Positions 48,988 through 58,315 of a stretch of DNA of 64,000 nucleotides are shown here, one piece after another; position 1 is the stretch's first letter, and every line of letters starts with the position of its first letter. Where the stretch lies: assembly GCA_018260565.1 (NCBI GenBank), contig JAGLAZ010000004.1, positions 1-64,000 of the forward strand. The letters are read 5' to 3'. This DNA is from Flavobacteriaceae bacterium. Lineage in GTDB: Bacteria > Bacteroidota > Bacteroidia > Flavobacteriales > Weeksellaceae. The notes under the pieces were generated by a model, which saw only the letters and a list, made by a program, of their open reading frames with translations, was not told the DNA's origin and did no database searches. The translations under genes and the position numbers were made by a program.

Positions 48988-50295
48988 ATGTCAAATATCG
49001 TTGCAATTGTTGGTCGTCCCAATGTAGGAAAATCCACACTCTTTAATAGGCTTCTGGAGCGTCGCGAAGCAATCGTGGATGCCACAGCTGGTGTTACACG
49101 AGATAGACACTATGGAAAATCTGAGTGGAGCGGCACGGAATTTACGGTAATTGATACGGGTGGTTATGATATTGGTACAGAGGATATCTTCGAAACTGAA
49201 ATACGCAAACAAGTACAATTGGCCATTGATGAAGCCACTTCCATCATCTTTATGGTAAGTGTAGAGGAAGGGCTTACGGATACCGATATTGAGATTTTCC
49301 ACATTTTAAGGAAATCTGGGAAAATGTTTTTTGTAGTTGTTAATAAAGTAGATTCTTCCAAAGAAATGCTACCTGCAACAGAATTTTACCAGCTCGGGAT
49401 TGAAAAATATTATACTTTATCTTCTGCTACAGGATCTGGAACAGGCGAGCTATTAGATGATATTATTAAATCTTTACCTGATGAAGAATATGAAGACCCG
49501 TTTGAAGGTCTTCCAAAGTTTACTATAGCAGGTCGACCTAATGTAGGCAAGTCTACCTTTACTAACGCACTTTTAGGTGACGAAAGAAATATTGTTACTG
49601 AAATTGCAGGTACTACGCGGGACAGCATTCAAACTTTATATAAAAAATTCGGACATGAATTCGTACTTATAGACACAGCAGGAATTCGGAAAAAAAATAA
49701 AGTAAATGAAGATTTAGAGTTTTATTCTGTAATGCGAAGTGTACGTGCAATAGAGAATGCGGACATTGTCTTGCTTATTATAGACGCTACCCAAGGCTGG
49801 GAATCACAAGATATGAACATCTTTGGAATAGCACAGCGCAATAGAAAAGGCATCGTAATTTTGGTAAATAAATGGGATTTGGTGGAAAAAGACAGTCACA
49901 CCATGAAAGAATTTGAGGCAGGAATAAAACAAAAAATTGCGCAATTTTCCGATGTTCCTGTGTTATTTATATCAGCATTGACGAAACAAAGAATTTTAAA
50001 AGCGGTAGAAATAGCAGTAGAAGTTTTTGAGAATAGAAAGAAAAAAATTAAAACTTCAAAACTCAATGAGGTAATGCTCCCAGTTTTTCAAGAAATACCG
50101 CCGCCAGCAATTAAAGGAAAGTATATTAAAATCAAATATTGCGTTCAGCTTCCTACACCTTCTCCACAGTTCGTATTTTTCTGTAATCTGCCTCAATATA
50201 TTAAGGAACCCTATAAAAGATTTACAGAAAATAGGCTCCGAAAACTCTTTAATTTTACCGGTGTACCTATTGAGATTTATTTTAGAAAGAAATAA
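48988..50295 (+). CDS. der: GTPase Der (EngA)
   Basis: A 435-residue double GTPase needed for 50S ribosome assembly. Two G domains in tandem each show GRPNVGKST (about 8-16 and 181-189), with DTGGYD and DTAGIRKKNK for G3 and NKVD/NKWD for G4. The KH-like C-terminal domain (about 350-435) completes it. Length is right. It stands alone with a promoter that leaves almost no leader; ComF is convergent, 11 bases downstream. Confidence 0.97.
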   Translation: MSNIVAIVGRPNVGKSTLFNRLLERREAIVDATAGVTRDRHYGKSEWSGTEFTVIDTGGYDIGTEDIFETEIRKQVQLAIDEATSIIFMVSVEEGLTDTDIEIFHILRKSGKMFFVVVNKVDSSKEMLPATEFYQLGIEKYYTLSSATGSGTGELLDDIIKSLPDEEYEDPFEGLPKFTIAGRPNVGKSTFTNALLGDERNIVTEIAGTTRDSIQTLYKKFGHEFVLIDTAGIRKKNKVNEDLEFYSVMRSVRAIENADIVLLIIDATQGWESQDMNIFGIAQRNRKGIVILVNKWDLVEKDSHTMKEFEAGIKQKIAQFSDVPVLFISALTKQRILKAVEIAVEVFENRKKKIKTSKLNEVMLPVFQEIPPPAIKGKYIKIKYCVQLPTPSPQFVFFCNLPQYIKEPYKRFTENRLRKLFNFTGVPIEIYFRKK

Positions 50296-50306
50296 AAATA
50301 ACTTTA

Positions 50307-50984
50307 TTAAATATCGGAGGCAATGGTCAATATACTGATATTTTTAAATCCAGCCAGGTGTAGAGTATAGTACGCATCACTAAGGGTATTACCAGTGGTG
50401 AATACGTCATCCACCAATAAAATTTTTCCATAAACATCCCTTGATAGTTCAGAAGAAAACCTGGATTTTTCTTGGCGCATTTCTCTGTCCCATTTGCTTC
50501 TCCCTGCCTGTGCCCGTGAATCTGATATCCGCACCAAGCCTTCCGGGAAATAATCACATTGCAAAATTTTTGAAAGATTTTTGCTGAAAATATCCAATTG
50601 ATTATATCCTCTTTTTTTTAATTTTTTAGAATGTAAAGGGATAGGAACAATAGCAGATATCGGAGTCTTAAATCGTATTTTTTCAGAGACAAAATAGGAT
50701 AAATGAAATCCTATAATAGGCCTGTTTTTGTATTTTAATGCATGGATAAGCTTTTGTCCTACACCCCCTTTTTCAAACTTAAATAAGGCATAAACTTCAG
50801 TCTCTTCATTGAATATTAGGGCACATTTGGCTTTAAATTCAATCATCTCTAAAGAATCTTCTTCCATAAATGCAATCTTAGTTTCACAGGCTTTGCACAA
50901 AGCATTATCAGAAGGAATCATACAGCCACAACCAATACATAGTTGAGGAAAAACATCCTGCAATATGAATGAAAGTACACCCAT
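50307..50984 (-). CDS. ComF-family phosphoribosyltransferase-like protein
   Basis: A 225-residue protein with an N-terminal zinc ribbon (CIGCGCMIPSDNALCKAC) and a C-terminal type I PRTase fold carrying the PRPP loop ILLVDDVFTTGNT. ComF is required for late steps of competence in Bacillus and Helicobacter; a role in DNA uptake here is only inferred. ATG 50984 is preferred over a TTG 36 bases upstream, since it lies one base after the DUF3817 stop. It ends the OsmC-nadD-DUF3817-ComF operon. Confidence 0.9.
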   Translation of the reverse strand: MGVLSFILQDVFPQLCIGCGCMIPSDNALCKACETKIAFMEEDSLEMIEFKAKCALIFNEETEVYALFKFEKGGVGQKLIHALKYKNRPIIGFHLSYFVSEKIRFKTPISAIVPIPLHSKKLKKRGYNQLDIFSKNLSKILQCDYFPEGLVRISDSRAQAGRSKWDREMRQEKSRFSSELSRDVYGKILLVDDVFTTGNTLSDAYYTLHLAGFKNISILTIASDI

Positions 50985-50985
50985 C

Positions 50986-51327
50986 TTATTCCCTATTATG
51001 ACGAGCAAGCCTTTTATCAACCCAAACAGTTGCGAAAGGAAAAAAAGCAGCTAAGAGTGCGAATATGCTATCCTCATCATCCCATTGATAGATTTTTCTG
51101 ATAGGAATACACAGCAATAAATATGCGCTGAAGAATAAGCCGTGAATATTACCCACTAAAATTATAAAAATGGTAGGATATAGTCCTTCCGGGTCGGTTC
51201 TTTTCCACACCATCGCTATTCCATACAGGAGTAAACAAGTAATGGCCTCTATAATACACACCTTCTTAAACCAGCTTATAACACGGGTATCAGGATATTT
51301 AGAAAAGAAATTTTCTATTTTTTTCAT
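50986..51327 (-). CDS. DUF3817-family membrane protein
   Basis: A 113-residue membrane protein with three hydrophobic helices (about 22-40, 52-73, 86-102) of the DUF3817/YdzA type. Motifs GLYPTIFIILVGNIHGLFFSAYLL and WDDEDSIFALLAAFFPFATVW match the family. Function unknown. It overlaps nadD upstream by 4 bases. Confidence 0.87.
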   Translation of the reverse strand: MKKIENFFSKYPDTRVISWFKKVCIIEAITCLLLYGIAMVWKRTDPEGLYPTIFIILVGNIHGLFFSAYLLLCIPIRKIYQWDDEDSIFALLAAFFPFATVWVDKRLARHNRE

Positions 51328-51911
51328 GAGCGATATAGATGGCTACCTTGTAAATAATTATATACTTCTGGTGGAAGCATAGGGCGGAAATTTTTCCCTT
51401 GCGCTATCATTTCACGTACCATAGTGGCAGAAAGTTCAAGTTTAGGCGCTGAAATAGTATGTACATTCGGGTGAGAAGCTATGCTAGGAAAATCATCATT
51501 TTTCTCATAGAAATTCCGAGGATATACTACTACTTCATGTTTATCTAAGATGTCTTCGGCACGCTTCCACTTGTGTAATGATGCCAAATTATCTTCCCCC
51601 ATTATTAAAGAAAATATCCTTGTAGGATGTTTTGTGGTAAGAAATTCCAAAGTATCTATGGTGTAGGATGGCTGAGGAAGATGAAATTCTATATCGTTGG
51701 CGGCCATTTCTGGATAGGGCTCTAGTGCTAAACGAACCATCTCTAGCCGATGATGAGAATCTAGCAAGGATTTTTTTTCTTTAAAAGGATTTTGGGGACT
51801 TACTATAAACCATATTTCACCCAAATTGGAGTATTCCAGCAGATAATTAGCAAGAATCACATGGCCAATATGGATAGGGTTAAAACTCCCGAAATACAAT
51901 CCTGTTTTCAT
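51324..51911 (-). CDS. nadD: Nicotinate-nucleotide adenylyltransferase
   Basis: A 195-residue nucleotidyltransferase that makes deamido-NAD from NaMN and ATP. GSFNPIHIGH near the N-terminus is the (H/T)IGH signature and the SxTxxR-type motif is seen near the C-terminus as LSATMVREM. Length fits. It overlaps the OsmC gene upstream and DUF3817 downstream by 4 bases each, so all four are one transcript. Confidence 0.95.
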   Translation of the reverse strand: MKTGLYFGSFNPIHIGHVILANYLLEYSNLGEIWFIVSPQNPFKEKKSLLDSHHRLEMVRLALEPYPEMAANDIEFHLPQPSYTIDTLEFLTTKHPTRIFSLIMGEDNLASLHKWKRAEDILDKHEVVVYPRNFYEKNDDFPSIASHPNVHTISAPKLELSATMVREMIAQGKNFRPMLPPEVYNYLQGSHLYRS

Positions 51912-52357
51912 TTTTTTACTCCTTTTTGAGAAGAATTTATTAGGGCGTCTTGAATAAATAACGCGTAAGTTACTTCACAGTCTGGGCGTAAAGTTTCCAT
52001 TACGGAACAATATTTTTCAATAGAAAGACTGAGCGCTTTCCAAGAGAGAGCGGGATCTGGAGTTCCTGTTACATGATATTCTATATGAATAGATTTAAAG
52101 GGTTTATGGTATTCAAAATCAAACCTTTCTCCTTTAGCTATTGCAGTAAAATCTGAATATTCTTGTTGCATTTTTTCCATAATAGATACGAAGTCCATCG
52201 CTGCACATGCAGCCGAGGACATCAGCAATGCCTCCATTGGTGAAACTCCCATTGGTGTATAATCAGCTGTCTGCCTATCAAAAAATACTTGCTGTCCTCT
52301 ACCATTTTCTGCTGTAAATCTAAGATCTGAGTCTCCTTTTTTAAGTTTAATTTCCAT
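51908..52357 (-). CDS. OsmC-family peroxiredoxin-like protein
   Basis: A 149-residue OsmC/Ohr protein, which reduces organic peroxides with two cysteines. Cys51 (SAACAAMD) and Cys117 (EKYCSVME) are the conserved pair. YhfA-type rather than Ohr-type is my guess. First gene of the operon OsmC-nadD-DUF3817-ComF; the 74-base gap to the plus-strand GNAT gene contains its promoter, not resolved by me. Confidence 0.9.
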   Translation of the reverse strand: MEIKLKKGDSDLRFTAENGRGQQVFFDRQTADYTPMGVSPMEALLMSSAACAAMDFVSIMEKMQQEYSDFTAIAKGERFDFEYHKPFKSIHIEYHVTGTPDPALSWKALSLSIEKYCSVMETLRPDCEVTYALFIQDALINSSQKGVKK

Positions 52358-52431
52358 ACTAACTACAATAATACTTTAAATTTAAGCGAAAAAGTAGTAG
52401 TTTTAGGATATTGAATTCAAAAAGTTAACAA

Positions 52432-52725
52432 ATGGAAATAAGAACAGAGGAGCAAGATAGCGGAGGTATTATTTTTCTGGAAAACGAAGAAAAAAAAGAA
52501 GTGGGTAGATTAACTTTTAGCTTAAATAATGAAGATAAAATTTTTATCATAAGTTATGTTATGGTTCATAATCAATATGAAAGCCAGGGATTAGGAAAAA
52601 TTCTTGTACGTGAAGCTTTAAAAATGGCATTAGACAAAAACTATAAAATATACCCTCACTGCAGCTACGCAAATTCTATCTTAAAAAAAATGCCTGAAGC
52701 AGAAAGCTTTTTGGTAGGAAGATAG
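52432..52725 (+). CDS. Short GNAT-type N-acetyltransferase (YjdJ-like)
   Basis: A 97-residue single-domain protein of the YjdJ-type GNAT class. The acetyl-CoA loop is seen as YESQGLGKILVREALKMA, and IYPHCSYANSILKK is the typical C-terminal motif. Substrate unknown. It is monocistronic, divergent from the OsmC operon, and convergent with the GNAT-like gene, with one base between stops. Confidence 0.87.
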   Translation: MEIRTEEQDSGGIIFLENEEKKEVGRLTFSLNNEDKIFIISYVMVHNQYESQGLGKILVREALKMALDKNYKIYPHCSYANSILKKMPEAESFLVGR

Positions 52726-52726
52726 T

Positions 52727-53806
52727 TTAGGTAAATACAGGGTCTCCATCCCACGCGTCTACTTTTAAAGTGAATGGAGTGCCTATTTCACTTAAAAGAT
52801 CCTTATGAATAAAAAACTTCCTAGTCCTTGCCTTTTTATACAAGGCTAATTTTTTTGATAATAAATGGTTAATATCTTCTTCAAAACAAATAAGATTTGC
52901 AATCTTCCAGGATAAACAAAATTGATATAAGACCTCAGTAACTTCTTTAATATCCCCTTTTCCGAAAATCCAAAATATTTTGGCTTTTGTATTTCTTACA
53001 CTTAAAAAAACGACTTGAGAAAGACCTTCCGTATTATAAATTTTAATAAATAAATTTTGGAAAACGGAATCATAATCAGAAAAATGATACCTCCCATCAC
53101 TTTTCCTTCCGGAAAGTATCCACGGATATCTCACGATCCAATCTATTGTATTTTCCCCTCGTAAAAAGGTATATTTAGGTTTATTTTTTTCAAAAAAGTC
53201 TTTTATCTCATCATCAAAATTAAAATTGATATAATATTTGCAATTCTTTTTCCTTTGTCCCAAATAAAACAGAGGTGTTAAGGAATTTATACAAAAATCT
53301 ACAATACGCAAAACCTTAACCCATTTTTTCCATGAAAGGTTTCGTGATGGCAGATTGTTTTTTAAATCCGAATAATAATGATACGAAATACCATGAAGGG
53401 GTGGCAAGTAGGAGAACTGACCACTTTTAATATAAATTTTTTCTGCTTCGGAAGTAAATTCCGTCATCAAAATTCTATTTTCATAGGCTTCACAGGCTTT
53501 TGCTAGGAGTTGTTGTGATAATTTATTTCCTCTATAATCAGAATGAACATAAATTGTGCTTAGCCATCCTACTGGGATTTCTCGGGTTTCGGTACAGATA
53601 GTATCTGGGAGTACCCCAATGTAACCAGCCAAATTTTCTTCCACAAAGGCTAAAATTAACAAAACCGAATCGGGTTTTACATTAGGATTTTGCAAAAAAG
53701 ATTCACCTCTATGGCGACTTATGGGAAGAAATGGAAAGTTCTGAAATCGCTTAGAGTTAATTAATTCCTTTAATGATTTTGCATTAAAATTTTCAAATCG
53801 AATCAT
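52727..53806 (-). CDS. GNAT-domain protein linked to a polysaccharide deacetylase
   Basis: A 359-residue protein with a GNAT-like domain in the first half (VGWLSTIYVHSDYRGNKLSQQLL at about 78-100 is the acetyl-CoA loop) and a second, divergent half (about 190-350) that looks like another acyltransferase fold. This recalls two-domain enzymes that modify surface polysaccharides or peptides. It overlaps the deacetylase by 4 bases, which supports joint action on a surface glycan. Function is inferred from context. Confidence 0.78.
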   Translation of the reverse strand: MIRFENFNAKSLKELINSKRFQNFPFLPISRHRGESFLQNPNVKPDSVLLILAFVEENLAGYIGVLPDTICTETREIPVGWLSTIYVHSDYRGNKLSQQLLAKACEAYENRILMTEFTSEAEKIYIKSGQFSYLPPLHGISYHYYSDLKNNLPSRNLSWKKWVKVLRIVDFCINSLTPLFYLGQRKKNCKYYINFNFDDEIKDFFEKNKPKYTFLRGENTIDWIVRYPWILSGRKSDGRYHFSDYDSVFQNLFIKIYNTEGLSQVVFLSVRNTKAKIFWIFGKGDIKEVTEVLYQFCLSWKIANLICFEEDINHLLSKKLALYKKARTRKFFIHKDLLSEIGTPFTLKVDAWDGDPVFT

Positions 53807-54795
53807 TGCCTAATGTATTTTGTTTTACCCAAGATTTTTTTGATATAAAACGCATTTGTTTCGTATAATAGCTCTTTTTCAGCGGTAATTTCTCGCTCCA
53901 TTGCTATTCTGTGAAGATTTTTAGGAAATGTGTCTAATTTTAAACCCGAGGTTCCAAAACTTATTTTCATTTCTGGAATGACGGCGAATAATTCCGTAAA
54001 GAAGTCCAAGGATACATCTACATCTGTAAATGGAAATGCAAATGTATCTCCTAAGTATCCTTCTCTTTTACAATATTCTATAGATTTAATGGCAGATTCC
54101 AATTGTTTTTCTTTTGGTATATCATAGAAATACGGATGATCCCAACTGTGAGCCGCTATGCCGAAGCCTTGATTCTTACTATATTGCAAATCAGCTTCAT
54201 CCATATAGACTTTTCTGTTCAGAATATATTCTTGAAAGTCCACCTCTAATACTTTAGATATATTTTTTAAAATATCTTTTGAATTGTAATTAATATTCAA
54301 AATGAAGGAAGCAAAATCGTATATTTCTAGCTTTTCCTTTTTTAATTCATCTAAGAAAAACTTTTTTTTCTTTTCTTTTAACTTATTAAATCTTTCCAGA
54401 AAAATGCTAGCTTGCAACCGGAACATAATTTCTTTTTGACTCACGAAAGCCGGATTTACAAAATTGATTGCGTATATTCCTTTCTCCAGAAGAATAGGTA
54501 GAATAATTTCTCGAAATTCTATAAAACCATCATCAAAGGTGAGTAGTGCTACTGGTTTTTTCCGGCTAGTATGATAGTTATTTTTAAAATAATCCCAATC
54601 CACAAATTCAAATTTCTTTGAAAGGAATTCAAGGTCAGTCTTAAATGATTTTATTGATTTATACTTAATAATATGCGCTAAGTGAGGCAGATAATCATCC
54701 GATACTGAATGATAAACCGGTACTATATAGGGGAAAGGAAATGCTAATCCTGACGAAAAACTGGTGAGGCATTTTTGTGCCAAAGGATTGCGCAT
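53803..54795 (-). CDS. Polysaccharide deacetylase (NodB homology)
   Basis: A 330-residue carbohydrate-esterase-4 type deacetylase. VYHSVSDD, LLTFDDGFIEFR (the Asp pair around 88-89) and HSWDHPYFYDI (the His pair) supply the metal and catalytic residues. It lacks a signal peptide, so it acts on a cytosolic or membrane-bound glycan intermediate. It is coupled to the GNAT-domain gene downstream; the two may form a small surface-glycan modification unit. No glycosyltransferases are nearby. Confidence 0.87.
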   Translation of the reverse strand: MRNPLAQKCLTSFSSGLAFPFPYIVPVYHSVSDDYLPHLAHIIKYKSIKSFKTDLEFLSKKFEFVDWDYFKNNYHTSRKKPVALLTFDDGFIEFREIILPILLEKGIYAINFVNPAFVSQKEIMFRLQASIFLERFNKLKEKKKKFFLDELKKEKLEIYDFASFILNINYNSKDILKNISKVLEVDFQEYILNRKVYMDEADLQYSKNQGFGIAAHSWDHPYFYDIPKEKQLESAIKSIEYCKREGYLGDTFAFPFTDVDVSLDFFTELFAVIPEMKISFGTSGLKLDTFPKNLHRIAMEREITAEKELLYETNAFYIKKILGKTKYIRQ

Positions 54796-54848
54796 ATTGA
54801 TATAAGTTTAATCAAAACGTCTGAATCATTTTTCTAAAAAATAACTAA

Positions 54849-55595
54849 TTAGATGAGTTCCATTTGAGAGTCGTTCAACTCCATGTTATGGAAAACATTC
54901 TGAACATCATCATCCTCTTCGAATTTATCTAACATTTTCATATTCGCAATGAATTGCTCGTCATTTACAGCGGTAGAGGTATTAGGAATTCTCTGTAATT
55001 CAGCACTCTGAACATCAATTTTTAGCTCATCCAAACGATGACTCATACTCCCGAAATCCTCAAATGCGGTAGTAATCATTACTATATTTTCAACATCATC
55101 TACTTCTATTTCTTCTGCGCCTGCATCTATCATTTCCATTTCAAAATCATCCCAAGGTAAAGCAATTGCACTTTTGGCGAGTGTAAATATCCCTTTTCTA
55201 TCAAATATGAAAGCGAGTTCACCATTTTTTCCGAGGTTACCATTAAATTTGTTAAAAATCGCCCGTACATTTGCCACTGTACGCGTGGGATTATTGGTAG
55301 TACATTCTACAAAGATGGCTACACCACCTTGTCCATAGCCTTCATAGGTGATTTCCTCATAATTCTCTGCATCCGCACCACTGGCTTTTTTGATGGCTCT
55401 TTCTACATTATCTTTAGGCATATTAGCACCCTTTGCATTTTGGATGCAACGGCGCAGTGCAGGATTGGCCTCAGGGTCTGAACCTCCAGCCTTTACAGCA
55501 AGGGCTATATCTTTCCCTATTTTGCTAAAAGTTTTGGCCATTTTATCCCACCGTGCCATTTTTGAAGCTTTTCTATATTCAAACGCTCTTCCCAT
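54849..55595 (-). CDS. YebC/PmpR-family regulator
   Basis: A 248-residue YebC protein, whose family was long annotated as transcriptional regulators and has recently been tied to translation of proline stretches. The N-terminal AFEYRKASKMARWDKMAKTFSK and the GGSDPEANPALRRCIQNAKGANMPKDNVERAI region are diagnostic. Length and domains intact. It lies 27 bases after ctlX on the same strand; ruvC, a frequent neighbour elsewhere, is absent. Confidence 0.94.
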   Translation of the reverse strand: MGRAFEYRKASKMARWDKMAKTFSKIGKDIALAVKAGGSDPEANPALRRCIQNAKGANMPKDNVERAIKKASGADAENYEEITYEGYGQGGVAIFVECTTNNPTRTVANVRAIFNKFNGNLGKNGELAFIFDRKGIFTLAKSAIALPWDDFEMEMIDAGAEEIEVDDVENIVMITTAFEDFGSMSHRLDELKIDVQSAELQRIPNTSTAVNDEQFIANMKMLDKFEEDDDVQNVFHNMELNDSQMELI

Positions 55596-55622
55596 GAAGT
55601 ATTACTATTTTAAAATTACAAT

Positions 55623-56549
55623 TTAAGCTTTTTTCGGTAAAAAGACCTCCGCAAGCATACATCGCGCACTGCCACCTCCGTTGGTCTCTATCGTGGAAAG
55701 GTCGGAGGACAAAATCTCAGAATATTTTTTTATGTTCTCGATTTGATCTTGCCTTAAAGATGCATGTGCAGTGGCGCTCATCACGAGAAATTTTTCACCC
55801 TTAGTATTATGGACTTGTAGCATATTTCCTGCAAAATTTTGCATTTGGTCCTCGGTAATTTCAATAATTTCTTTGTGGGTGGATGTTATTAGCTCACGGA
55901 CATTATTTCTTTCTACTTCATCATCTATACAATCCAAACAAATGATAACAAATTGGTCTGCAACACACATCATTACATTGGTATGGTATATGGGCAATCT
56001 CTGTGTTCCAGCATTTTGGTAACTGTGGAATATTATGGGGCGATATCCTATTTCTTGGCAATACTCTGTAAATAGGTTTTCATCCAAACGTAGAGAAACC
56101 GAACCATATGCCAACTTATAATCATGATCAAAAATGATACTGCCAGTACCTTCCAAGAAAAGATTATCTTTTTCTGAGCCGGAAAGATCTTGGATATTTT
56201 TAATATCAAATCCAGCGTCCTTCACTGCCTCTAGGACCTCCATCCTTCGCTCGTCTCTTCTGTTTGGAGCGAACATAGGGTATAAATAAACCTTTCCTTC
56301 TGGAGTAAAACTTACCCAATTATTTGGAAAAATGGAATCCGGGGTATGTGGCTCCAAGGTATCTGTTACTACTATTACTTGTATGCCTTTAGAGCGAAGT
56401 TTATTCACAAATTGTGTGAATTCCTGATGTGCTTTTTGTTGTGTTTCTTGATTTTCAGAATTGATTTGGAAATAATTATTTTCTGCTGTTTGTGCATTAA
56501 ATCCAAAAGCCACAGGTTCTATCATTAGAACAGTATCTGTTGATTGCAT
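55623..56549 (-). CDS. ctlX: Citrulline hydrolase-like protein CtlX
   Basis: A 308-residue member of the guanidino-group modifying superfamily. Motifs MIEPVAFGFNAQTAENNYFQ, PNNWVSF and the C-terminal catalytic Cys region (GGGSARCMLAEVF) are present. CtlX enzymes hydrolyse citrulline to ornithine. A -7 box TAATTTTG (56563-56570) precedes the ATG by 13 nt. It is divergent from cutC and followed by YebC. A second superfamily member lies at 57298. Confidence 0.88.
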   Translation of the reverse strand: MQSTDTVLMIEPVAFGFNAQTAENNYFQINSENQETQQKAHQEFTQFVNKLRSKGIQVIVVTDTLEPHTPDSIFPNNWVSFTPEGKVYLYPMFAPNRRDERRMEVLEAVKDAGFDIKNIQDLSGSEKDNLFLEGTGSIIFDHDYKLAYGSVSLRLDENLFTEYCQEIGYRPIIFHSYQNAGTQRLPIYHTNVMMCVADQFVIICLDCIDDEVERNNVRELITSTHKEIIEITEDQMQNFAGNMLQVHNTKGEKFLVMSATAHASLRQDQIENIKKYSEILSSDLSTIETNGGGSARCMLAEVFLPKKA

Positions 56550-56591
56550 GTTGTTATTTTGCCAAAATTACTTAAATTTAAAGAAAAAAGA

Positions 56592-57251
56592 ATGTTAGAG
56601 ATTGCTTGTTTTGATATTAATTCGGCAGAAATTGCCTTACAATCCGACGCGGATAGAATAGAGTTTTGCAGTTCTCTAGAACAGGGAGGACTTACACCTG
56701 ATATAAATGATTTTCAATATTTAAAAAGAAACTATTTAAAACCTATCTATGTAATGATACGCCCTGTAGGTGGGGGTTTCACCTATTCAGAATCTGAAAT
56801 CAATCAGATGAAAAATGATGTTATCCAGTTCAGAAATGCTGGAGCAGACGGTTTTGTTTTTGGAATACTCCAGAATAATAATGAGGTAGATATAAATAAA
56901 AATGCTGAATTAGTATTATTAGCTCAAGGATTGCCTTGCACATTTCATAAAGCTGTAGATAGAACACCGGATATTTTTTCTAGTATTTCTCAAATAATTG
57001 ATTTAGGTTTCAATTCACTCCTTACATCTGGTGGTGCTCGCACCGCTTTGGAAGGGGTTGCAACTTTATCACAAATTATAGCTCAATATGGAAATGTAAT
57101 CGAGATTTTAGTGGGGGGCGGCGTTCGATCTGAAAATATTCTAGACCTAAAAACCTTGACCCAAGCAATGCATTTTCATTCCTCTGCAATACGGAAATAT
57201 GAACATTATACGAGCGCGGAAGAAATAAAATTACTTAAAGCAGGAATGTAA
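56592..57251 (+). CDS. cutC: CutC-family protein
   Basis: A 219-residue TIM-barrel CutC protein. MLEIACFDINSAEIAL, RIEFCSSLEQGGLTP and IRPVGGGFTY are family hallmarks. It was named for copper homeostasis in E. coli, but this role is disputed and no copper genes flank it here. Start is the ATG at 56592. It lies between two minus-strand guanidino-modifying enzymes, divergent from one and convergent with the other. Confidence 0.88.
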   Translation: MLEIACFDINSAEIALQSDADRIEFCSSLEQGGLTPDINDFQYLKRNYLKPIYVMIRPVGGGFTYSESEINQMKNDVIQFRNAGADGFVFGILQNNNEVDINKNAELVLLAQGLPCTFHKAVDRTPDIFSSISQIIDLGFNSLLTSGGARTALEGVATLSQIIAQYGNVIEILVGGGVRSENILDLKTLTQAMHFHSSAIRKYEHYTSAEEIKLLKAGM

Positions 57252-57297
57252 AAAGCTTCTTCTAAAAAATTATACTATTTAAAACGATAGTCTTTAT

Positions 57298-58212
57298 TTA
57301 TTCTCGAACCAGCGGCATAGTAGAACATCTTAATAATCCTCCCATTTTGGAAATCTCGCGGTAGCCAATTTCCTCCACAGTAAAGCCCCATTCGTTTCGT
57401 AAATGATTATTCATACGGGTAAAAGAACTATCAGATACAATGATTTCTGGTGAAATGGAGAAAATATTAGGGTTCATCTCAAACATTTCTTCTCTAGTAA
57501 CATGAAAACAATTTTCGTCTCCGAAAATGTCTAGTATTAATCGGTAATCGCTCTCATCTACAAATCCATCTTTGTAAATAATACATTTATCTGTCCCAAC
57601 AGGATTAAAGGTACAGTCGAGATGCAGAATACCTTCATATGCCACGGTATCATTTTTCTTTAATTCTAAATCGATAATTCTTTTTTTAGGGAAATATTCT
57701 TTTAAAATCTCAATAGCGTATTCATTGGTTCGGGCTGTTTTATAATTGCGGTAATCTTCTGAAAAACAAGTTCCTATAAAAAGGAAATCATTCCAAACGA
57801 TTACATCCCCACCTTCAATATGTGCAGATTCTGGTAGATTGATAATTTTACGCCATTCCAAATTTTCGTAAATTTTGGAATAGGCTTCTTGTTCATCGGC
57901 ACGGTCTGGAAGAAGATTTGCTAAAATCAATTTGTCTTCTATAACAAAGGCAACATCTCTTGCAAATACTTGGTTATAATTTTCTATCACCTCTGGCCTA
58001 AATACTTCTACATTATATTTATTTAAAATTTCTTCAAAGGCGTTCATTTCCTTAATAATATCGGCCTCTGTTGGATAAATATTTTTCAGTATACTATCAT
58101 AAGACTTAGCATCATAGCTCTCTTCTAAAGTGGGTACAGGTCCTATAGATTCTGGCTGACCAAGAACTACAGCTTTCAGTATTCCTGTTTCGTTTTTTAC
58201 ATTCAGATTCAT
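57298..58212 (-). CDS. Amidinotransferase/arginine-deiminase-related protein (DDAH-like)
   Basis: A 304-residue member of the guanidino-group modifying superfamily. The catalytic residues fit HIEGGDV (about 132-138, His/Glu/Asp), LHLDC, and the C-terminal Cys in LRCSTMPLVRE (about 294-304). Dimethylarginine or arginine may be the substrate; the annotation is by superfamily only. A -7 box TATCTTTG (58227-58234) lies 14 nt before the ATG. Confidence 0.87.
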   Translation of the reverse strand: MNLNVKNETGILKAVVLGQPESIGPVPTLEESYDAKSYDSILKNIYPTEADIIKEMNAFEEILNKYNVEVFRPEVIENYNQVFARDVAFVIEDKLILANLLPDRADEQEAYSKIYENLEWRKIINLPESAHIEGGDVIVWNDFLFIGTCFSEDYRNYKTARTNEYAIEILKEYFPKKRIIDLELKKNDTVAYEGILHLDCTFNPVGTDKCIIYKDGFVDESDYRLILDIFGDENCFHVTREEMFEMNPNIFSISPEIIVSDSSFTRMNNHLRNEWGFTVEEIGYREISKMGGLLRCSTMPLVRE

Positions 58213-58315
58213 GAACTTTTTTACTGCAAAGATAAGGTTTTGGCCTCTGGAAAACTTTTTATTGAGTTAAGATAGTTCGGCATACATTTGGTTATAATTT
58301 TATAAAATTTAAAGT

